This document shows positions 59,301 through 64,000 of a stretch of 64,000 nucleotides of DNA, piece after piece; position 1 is the stretch's first letter; every line of letters begins with the position of its first letter. Origin of the DNA: Lytechinus variegatus (taxonomy: Eukaryota; Echinodermata; Echinoidea; Temnopleuroida; Toxopneustidae); the NCBI RefSeq assembly GCF_018143015.1, contig NC_054741.1, positions 52,095,048-52,159,047 of the forward strand. Direction: 5' to 3'. Below the pieces are notes generated by a model that saw only the letters and a list, made by a program, of their open reading frames with translations, was not told the DNA's origin and did not search any database. Position numbers and translations under genes: made by a program.

Positions 59301-62300
59301 AGAGGGTAAAAACAATCTGAATTCTTTTTAATCATGGACATTTAAAGAAAAAAAATCCTTGTTTAGTTTCTTTCAAGCTTTTCATTTCTCCAAATTTCAA
59401 TTCTTCTTATCCTTTTTTTTTCATCCTATACTTTTTTTTTGCTTTCTTTCAAATCAGTAAAATCAGTGTGTCTGTCACTGCATTGAGGCCTGATGCATAC
59501 TCTTGAAGAACATTTTCTGACAATGCCAGTGTGTCATTAACATTGAAATATTTTTGAATGGTCCTCATACTACATGTAGTAACTATAATGACCTAATTTA
59601 AATGATACTTTGACAACTTAAAGTAATCTGGTGTCCAGCTGATCATTCCGCTTGAGTTTCAGGTCATGTGATCAAGGCCAAAGAAAGTTCTGAACTTTGG
59701 CCATGTTGTGGCATCAGTGTATAAAAAGAATCATTTTGAATGTATTTTGATACTTGATCCTGTTCTTCCTTCCATTGATCATCTTTGAATGATTATCTAT
59801 TTTGTATAAGTAAATATGAGTGAAAAAGGGATATGACATCAAAAGGTCATGAATTGAATATTAATGATACAAAACTGGAACAGTATAATAATGAGCACTA
59901 CACTGTTGAAAATGCATGTACAGTTGTACATGTAGTGTTGTTTTTTTTATCAAATTTGAATGAATTTTTAGTACTTTGCTTGCTTAATTCTAACCAATAA
60001 TTTCAACCTTGGATTTGTGTCCTGAAAGGAAGGTTTCAGGCCTTTATCTCACAAAGTATGTTTTATCTGTCAGTTACCATAGTAACAGTGCTTCTCAGGC
60101 AATCATAATCAAGGAAAGTTGTAATACCAGACAACTTGTTGAGCAAAAATGTTGATGAAATGCCCCCCCCCCCCCGACTAGTCCTCTAAAGTTGAACTCA
60201 GCCACATTAAAGCTAAATGACAGTAGTTGCAGTAAAACACTGATTTCGTGAGAAAGTCTGTAAAACCAATGTTTAAGTATTACTATATCATCGTCGATCT
60301 AGATCTGGTACAGTTACGTAAACTGAACTTTGTGAAATCATAAAATCTAAGCTGAAAAACAATCACACTGAAGTTCGCCAACACAGACAGGCACACGTGG
60401 GACAGTGTATATTATATTGCTGGAATAAAGACCCGACGAAAGTGCCCGAATCCGCGCTTATTTTGCTTATTTCTCCGCAATTACACAATTTCTTCCAAAA
60501 TCCTTCGGCACATTTTTTTTTATTCATATAAACAGACACTGGGGTGGTCATTATATTGGATTCTGTAAAAAGTCATTTTGAGATCGTAACCAGGTCTCCG
60601 TAACACAAAGATTACCGATCAATTGCTAAACGAAATGACCAATCAATATGAATGTTACGCACGCATTTGGTTTAAAATACCGACCAGGGACCAATCAGTG
60701 CCGTTATTGCTTTTTTGCAATTCATCGCAAACCTTTGTGTTACGGAGCCCAGAACTGGAATTTATCTTTAAAATCCCATACTAGGCAAGACCAAAACTTG
60801 GAGTTTGTTTTTGGCATCATATCACATGTACATGTATGTTACATGAATGGATGGAATGATAGACACTACAGGAGTTCATTATTTTTGCTGGTTGGTGATA
60901 TTAGAGTGAAAGGAAATGACAGTTTATTGCAGTGGACCAATTTGTCATTTGATATGACATTGATAACTTGATTACTCTGCCAATGACTCTATTGCAGAAC
61001 AGATTAAGGCTTTCCTTATTTCCTGGCTTTTCACATTCTGCAAATGGGTAGACGTTGAGTTGGGATTCTAAATTTGTCAAATGGTTGGTTATTGCGTATG
61101 CAGCCTTGGGTGGTGTCAGGGTATTTGGATACATTTGGATACACACATTGATGTGTGCCAGTGCGGGACACTTTATGGCACGACTTGGCTATATCAGATC
61201 ATGAAATGTCCTGACACTTTCACGACGTGTTTGCACATAGTTCACACAGTGTTCACGCACTGTCCCGACGTGCTTTCAGCAAATATTCACGACACCCTAT
61301 TTTTTTACGTATCTAGCGCAAATTTAAATATTCAACGTTCTGGTGTTGACAGCTTGACACCCTGTATGTTCGTTGATCAGGACGACTCACACTGATCACG
61401 TGGTCTGCACTCACAATTTTGCACATATCATTCGCAAACTATGCGTGAAGTATGCGCGACCCTGTCTTGAACTGCGTGCCACTACCCTGGGGGTGTGCCT
61501 ACTATTTTTTGAGCCATGAAATTTCTATTTCAATGCCACGCAGTGGCACAACTAGGTTGCGCATAGTTCACGAACAGTTCGTGAATTTGTGATGTGTGCC
61601 AAAATTTTCAACATGTTGAAAATTTTGATTTCACACACTGGCACGCACTGTCACGCACCTATCGTCAAGCTGGCGCGCATAGTTTACGCACATGAGTGCG
61701 TGCCCATGCGCAAAATATGTGGTAACCACAATGCGTGCAAGTGTCAACCAGGGTTGGTGATTTTTTTGATTTTTTTAAAAAAATCAAAAAAATCGATTTA
61801 TTTGATTTAAATCAGATTTTTTTTATTTAAATCAGATTTTTTTTATTTTTTTTATTTTTTTAAAAGTTCCTTTGAAAAAAAGGGTAATTATCCCCCCCCC
61901 CCTTACTCTTACAATGACATCAATATTGATGTTATACATTTCACCCCTAATATTGTTCTTAACCACATATTTTGTAATTAAAATCCAGTAAAAATGGACA
62001 ATTCAAAATAAATTTGAGGAATCATGTATCTGAACTTAATTCTATCATACATAGGCCTATGAAGGAATATTCCATAGGGAATTCCCAGTGAGTAGAGAAA
62101 ATTCCCCTCTGGGATTTTTCATTCAAATATTTAAAAAATCCAAGAGAAAAAAAATCCCTTATCAAAACTGCCAACAAACCCTTTGCCAATTACTAATAAT
62201 TCAAATCAATGATTTTTTTCAATTAGTCACAGCTTTACAATAGTCGAAGAGAGACTACAACTGTACATGTTTAGGATCTTTTTAGTTTGATAAAAAGCTC

Positions 62301-63635
62301 TTCTCTTGCTACAGATATAGATGCAAAACTCTCAGTTTTGGAGAACAATATAAGAGATAGCTTTAATAGTCAAAGGGTGACTTTACTTAACTATGTCACT
62401 GTGATTTTTTTTACATTAATCTACAATTTTTATTCCCATATTCTCTACAAAAAAATCTGTTTGATCCATGAAGTATGAAAAAGAATCTACTTACTTTTAA
62501 CTTAAAGGATAAAAACTGCAAAACTGCTTAAATTACAACATATGTATTACAAAAAGAAGTATTTTATTTTAAATGAGACACAGCTTACAACTGCCAATGA
62601 TTGTAACTGAAGTACCTGCATCTTAACATTTAAATGCAGTGTTAAATGTTTATTCTGAGTTTAGCAAATTGTTGTTATGGAGCTCTTTCCATTATTACAT
62701 GCAGATACAAAACTTCCATTATTTGTGGCACTGAACATAAAATGGGCTGCAGTGACTTAAAAGGTTTATAAGAGAAAGCTTTTCTCAACAGTCAAATTAT
62801 GACTGTACTACAATATGTTAATGCGATTTTTATAATTATGTTATTTAAAACATCAAATGTATGATAAATGTAACAATACGAAATAAGAGGCATGTTAAAT
62901 ATGTTGATTACATACAGGTATCATTTTTTATTTTACATGACAGAAGTAGTTACCGTATGTGTAGGCGAAGGATCAAAACTGGAAAACTGCCAACAAACCT
63001 TTTCTCATTGACTTTTATATATTATATATCTTTTTTTTACAAATTGCTCTCTGAAAAGTCTTTGGATTATGTGAAAACTTTATGTTAAAGAAATTGACTA
63101 ATAATTGAAAAAGAATCTAAAATTTCAGAAGAAAAACTCGACATAATTTACAAAAAATGAGTACCTATTGACAACATACATCTGTATTTTTTTAAGGAAT
63201 TACCTGATTTTATTAATTTGATTTTAATTTGTTTTAAGTAGATATGAATACTCTGTTGATCTTTTGTTGATATAAAGTTAATTCAAAGTTTTTCAGCTGA
63301 CTTGAAGAATTAAAACTGCATTGAACAAATACTTTGTCCATGATTTGTACATTTTTCAATGGAAGTGATTTAAATCAATGATTTTTTAAAAAAAAAATCA
63401 TGGTGATTTAAATCGCGATTTAAATCACGATTTAAATCGAAGTGATTTAAATCCGCCAACCCTGCGTGCAAGTGTCAACCGAGCTTTACACTATAATAAC
63501 AACCTCTCTTTTTTCTACCTCTCTCCCATGCTCAGTGCCACTATGGGCCAGATCTACCAGGAGCACCGGGATTCGGATGGATTCCTCTACGTTGCCTACA
63601 GTGGGGAGAACACCTTTGGAGCTCCCTCACTATGA
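53327..63635 (+). CDS. GABARAPL2: GABARAPL2 / GATE-16, Atg8-family ubiquitin-like protein (three coding exons)
   Basis: Exons 53327-53360, 56811-57039 and 63536-63635 give 363 nt, 120 aa, with GT/AG introns and matching phases (1 and 2). The protein starts [14 protein letters not shown] and contains [61 protein letters not shown] and [14 protein letters not shown]. This is nearer to GABARAPL2 (117 aa) than GABARAP. The family is cleaved by ATG4 after Gly116, conjugated to phosphatidylethanolamine and works in autophagosome formation and intra-Golgi traffic. Gly116 is present; four residues (APSL) follow instead of the usual one. Phe49-Leu50 match the LIR-docking position. Gly81 replaces the usual Asp. 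Intron 1 carries decayed copies of exon 2 and a hAT-like MITE; intron 2 is 6.5 kb. Confidence 0.97.
53570..54125. mobile_element. 556-bp hAT-like MITE with TTAGGG-like repeats, copy 2
   Basis: Same ends and internal order as 6125-6681, flanked by a perfect 8-bp duplication gggcaatg (53562-53569 and 54126-54133). It lies in GABARAPL2 intron 1, 210 bp after the donor. The high similarity of the two copies suggests fairly recent movement. Confidence 0.93.
54177..54241. repeat. Hairpin of about 65 bp
   Basis: The arms GCCAGGCGG.TTCTTGAGAGT (54181-54201) and ACTCTCAAGAA.CCGCCTGGC (54217-54237) pair at 20 of 21 positions around a 15-base loop. It is in GABARAPL2 intron 1 and could be the whole of a tiny foldback or an RNA hairpin. 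Confidence 0.8.
54573..54656. repeat. 42-bp direct tandem duplication
   Basis: Two adjacent copies beginning ATTACAGGAAATAATTA and ending AATCATAAATG, differing at two positions. Confidence 0.9.
55005..55115. mobile_element. Partial copy of the MITE at 56200-56380
   Basis: About 105 bp match the core of that element (TTCTTCGGAACGATGCTTATC, then GACTACAAGAATTGATCACC with a CAGTAGTGTGTATCATT link). Neither inverted end is preserved. Confidence 0.75.
55880..56775 (+). pseudogene. Tandem array of decayed GABARAPL2 exon 2 copies
   Basis: Four imperfect units of about 175 bp precede the true exon 2: A 55880-56049, B 56050-56430 (interrupted by a MITE), C 56430-56605, D 56605-56775. Each carries some of the acceptor region (CTAACCCAGACCACAGGACAT), the first 150 or so bases of the exon and a following CATTGGCTCAGTGAACTGAA. 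None includes the second part of the exon or a splice donor. Stops and small indels have accumulated in every unit; B is the best kept, with its acceptor and first 20 codons intact before a TAG. The array is most simply explained by unequal duplication inside the gene. Confidence 0.88.
56200..56380. mobile_element. MITE inside exon-copy B
   Basis: Inverted ends of about 30 bp (GTGTTTCACAAAGATGTTCGT... and the inverse of GTATTTCATAGAGGTGTTCAT...). It separates the ACCTTCCTG part of exon-copy B from its CATTGGCTCAG part, so it arrived after the duplication. A core fragment of the same family is at 55005-55115. Confidence 0.85.
57075..57180. repeat. GAT/AAT low-complexity tract
   Basis: Imperfect GATAAT and GATGAT repeats; a short stretch of it recurs inverted near 57245-57275 (ATTCATTATCATTATTAGTA). 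Confidence 0.85.
57798..57955. mobile_element. MITE (GGGCCC.GTTGCAGAAA family) in GABARAPL2 intron 2
   Basis: Left end GGGCCCTGTTGCAGAAAAGT; inverted segments GTTACCGTTATGGTAAC and GTTACCATAATGATAAC; right end ACAACGGGG. It is related by its ends to the element at 34306-34455 and shares the central CAGCCAATCAGAATCA-type word with other small MITEs here. Confidence 0.85.
57985..58390 (+). repeat. Dispersed repeat, copy 1
   Basis: About 370 bp that recurs at 60215-60595 in the same orientation. Shared words include GAGAAAGTCTGTAAAACCA, CGTGGGACAGTGTAT, CAATTACACAATTTCTTCCA and TTGGATTCTGTA. Its family was not identified. Confidence 0.85.
58400..60060. other. Intron 2 DNA without recognised features
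   Basis: Nothing beyond short poly-T runs and a CATGTACA-rich patch near 59915-59935 was seen. Confidence 0.4.
60060..60172. mobile_element. Partial MITE (GTTTCAT/CGACAAGT family)
   Basis: Carries TATCTGTCAGTTACCATAG, CAATCATAATCAAGGAAAG and ACAACTTGTTGAGCAAAAAT before GATGAAATGCCCC, an eroded right half of the family seen at 30000 and 50521. Confidence 0.65.
60215..60595 (+). repeat. Dispersed repeat, copy 2
   Basis: Second copy of the repeat at 57985-58390, diverged by many substitutions and small indels. It follows a MITE remnant just as copy 1 follows a MITE, so the pair may have been duplicated together. Confidence 0.85.
61081..61749. repeat. CACG-rich region with many dyads
   Basis: Contains a perfect 28-bp palindrome at 61602-61629 (CAAAATTTTCAACA plus its inverse). 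GCGCATAGTTCACG-like and CACGCACTGTC-like words recur on both strands (61230-61265, 61560-61575, 61640-61690). It looks like another foldback-type repeat, but its outer ends are not clear. Confidence 0.55.
61750..63462. mobile_element. 1.7-kb AT-rich insertion with AGGGTTGG ends and 18-bp flanking repeat
   Basis: Starts AGGGTTGG and ends CCAACCC. It is flanked by a perfect direct repeat tgcgtgcaagtgtcaacc (61732-61749 and 63463-63480). The terminal 110 bp or so on each side are built of GATTTAAATC and AAAAAATC palindromic words. The interior is AT-rich with no long frame; a similar phrase (AAAACTGCCAACAAACC followed by TT) occurs at about 62164 and 62981. The element class is unknown to me. 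Confidence 0.8.
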
Positions 63636-64000
63636 GGAGCCAGGATGGATCCCTCTCTTGCCATGTCCAGGGGACCCCTTCTCCTTGCATGGAGAACCAC
63701 AGTGACTGAAACTGGAGATTGAGAACTTCTTGTTAGACTTTGGAAGAAAGAGCAAGCTGTGGCAGCAAAAGCCGTGGAAATCGATACCCATGCGGGGTCA
63801 TTACCAGACCCAATCATTCTAAGTGCGGAGAACAGTACCATGAAGAAATTTTACAACGATATGATTTCCTTGATGATTTTACTTCACACTCATATGGGAA
63901 ATGCTTCCTCTTTTTTCTTTTTATTTTCTGAGCAAAATAATTGGGTTTTTTTACTATTTGAAAGGAGTTTAATGCAGCTCTGAATTACCACTTGTAAGTA
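63636..64000 (+). other. GABARAPL2 3' UTR or flank
   Basis: Follows the stop codon directly to the window end. No AATAAA signal is present, so the UTR may extend beyond the window. A short reading without recognised homology is mentioned among the rejected items. Confidence 0.5.

Noticed and set aside
63636-63990. Further coding exon after the GABARAPL2 stop (RGPLLLAWRTTVTETGD, then a stop and WKKEQAVAAKAVEIDTHAG)
   Set aside because: It looks faintly protein-like but contains a stop, has no clear splice sites, and I could not match it to a family; it is treated as 3' UTR or flank.

Overview
The window looks like nuclear DNA of an echinoderm, most likely a sea urchin. Genes are split by introns, GT/AG splice sites are legible, and most intergenic and intronic DNA is interspersed repeats. 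These include foldback elements whose inverted arms are built from short tandem sub-repeats (compare sea urchin TU elements), tRNA-derived SINEs, many palindromic MITEs, hAT-like ends with 8-bp target duplications, and long (TAG)n and (AT)n microsatellites. An intronless rhodopsin-class receptor resembling the expanded echinoderm receptor families supports this. No bacterial or organellar DNA was seen, and no retroviral, LTR or Polinton-type element was recognised.

Layout. 0-10.9 kb is repeats: microsatellites, a LINE relic with an RNase H domain, a 3.6-kb foldback element carrying nested insertions, MITEs and a three-unit tandem repeat. 10.98-15.45 kb (minus) holds a complete three-exon histamine N-methyltransferase-like gene (297 aa). 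15.5-22.3 kb shows no gene. 22.36-23.48 kb (minus) is an intact intronless class A GPCR (372 aa). 24.36-26.76 kb (minus) is a second, two-exon GPCR with two frame breaks. 27-39 kb is dense in MITEs, SINEs and foldbacks and contains a scrambled GPCR pseudogene at 34.15-34.89 kb.

39.20-47.72 kb (minus) is a complete seven-exon TMEM231 gene (314 aa), a ciliary transition-zone protein. 53.33-63.64 kb (plus) is a complete three-exon GABARAPL2/GATE-16 gene (120 aa), an Atg8-family autophagy protein. The two are divergent neighbours, as I recall them being in human 16q23.1, so this looks like an old deuterostome gene pair. The intergenic space holds nested transposons. GABARAPL2 intron 1 contains a tandem array of decayed partial copies of its own exon 2, and intron 2 contains a 1.7-kb AT-rich insertion flanked by an unusually long direct repeat.

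The genes do not form an operon-like system. The most unusual things here are structural: the exon-copy array, the receptor pseudogene with an inverted internal block, the nested foldback and hAT-like insertions, and an upstream ORF whose stop overlaps the GABARAPL2 start codon.
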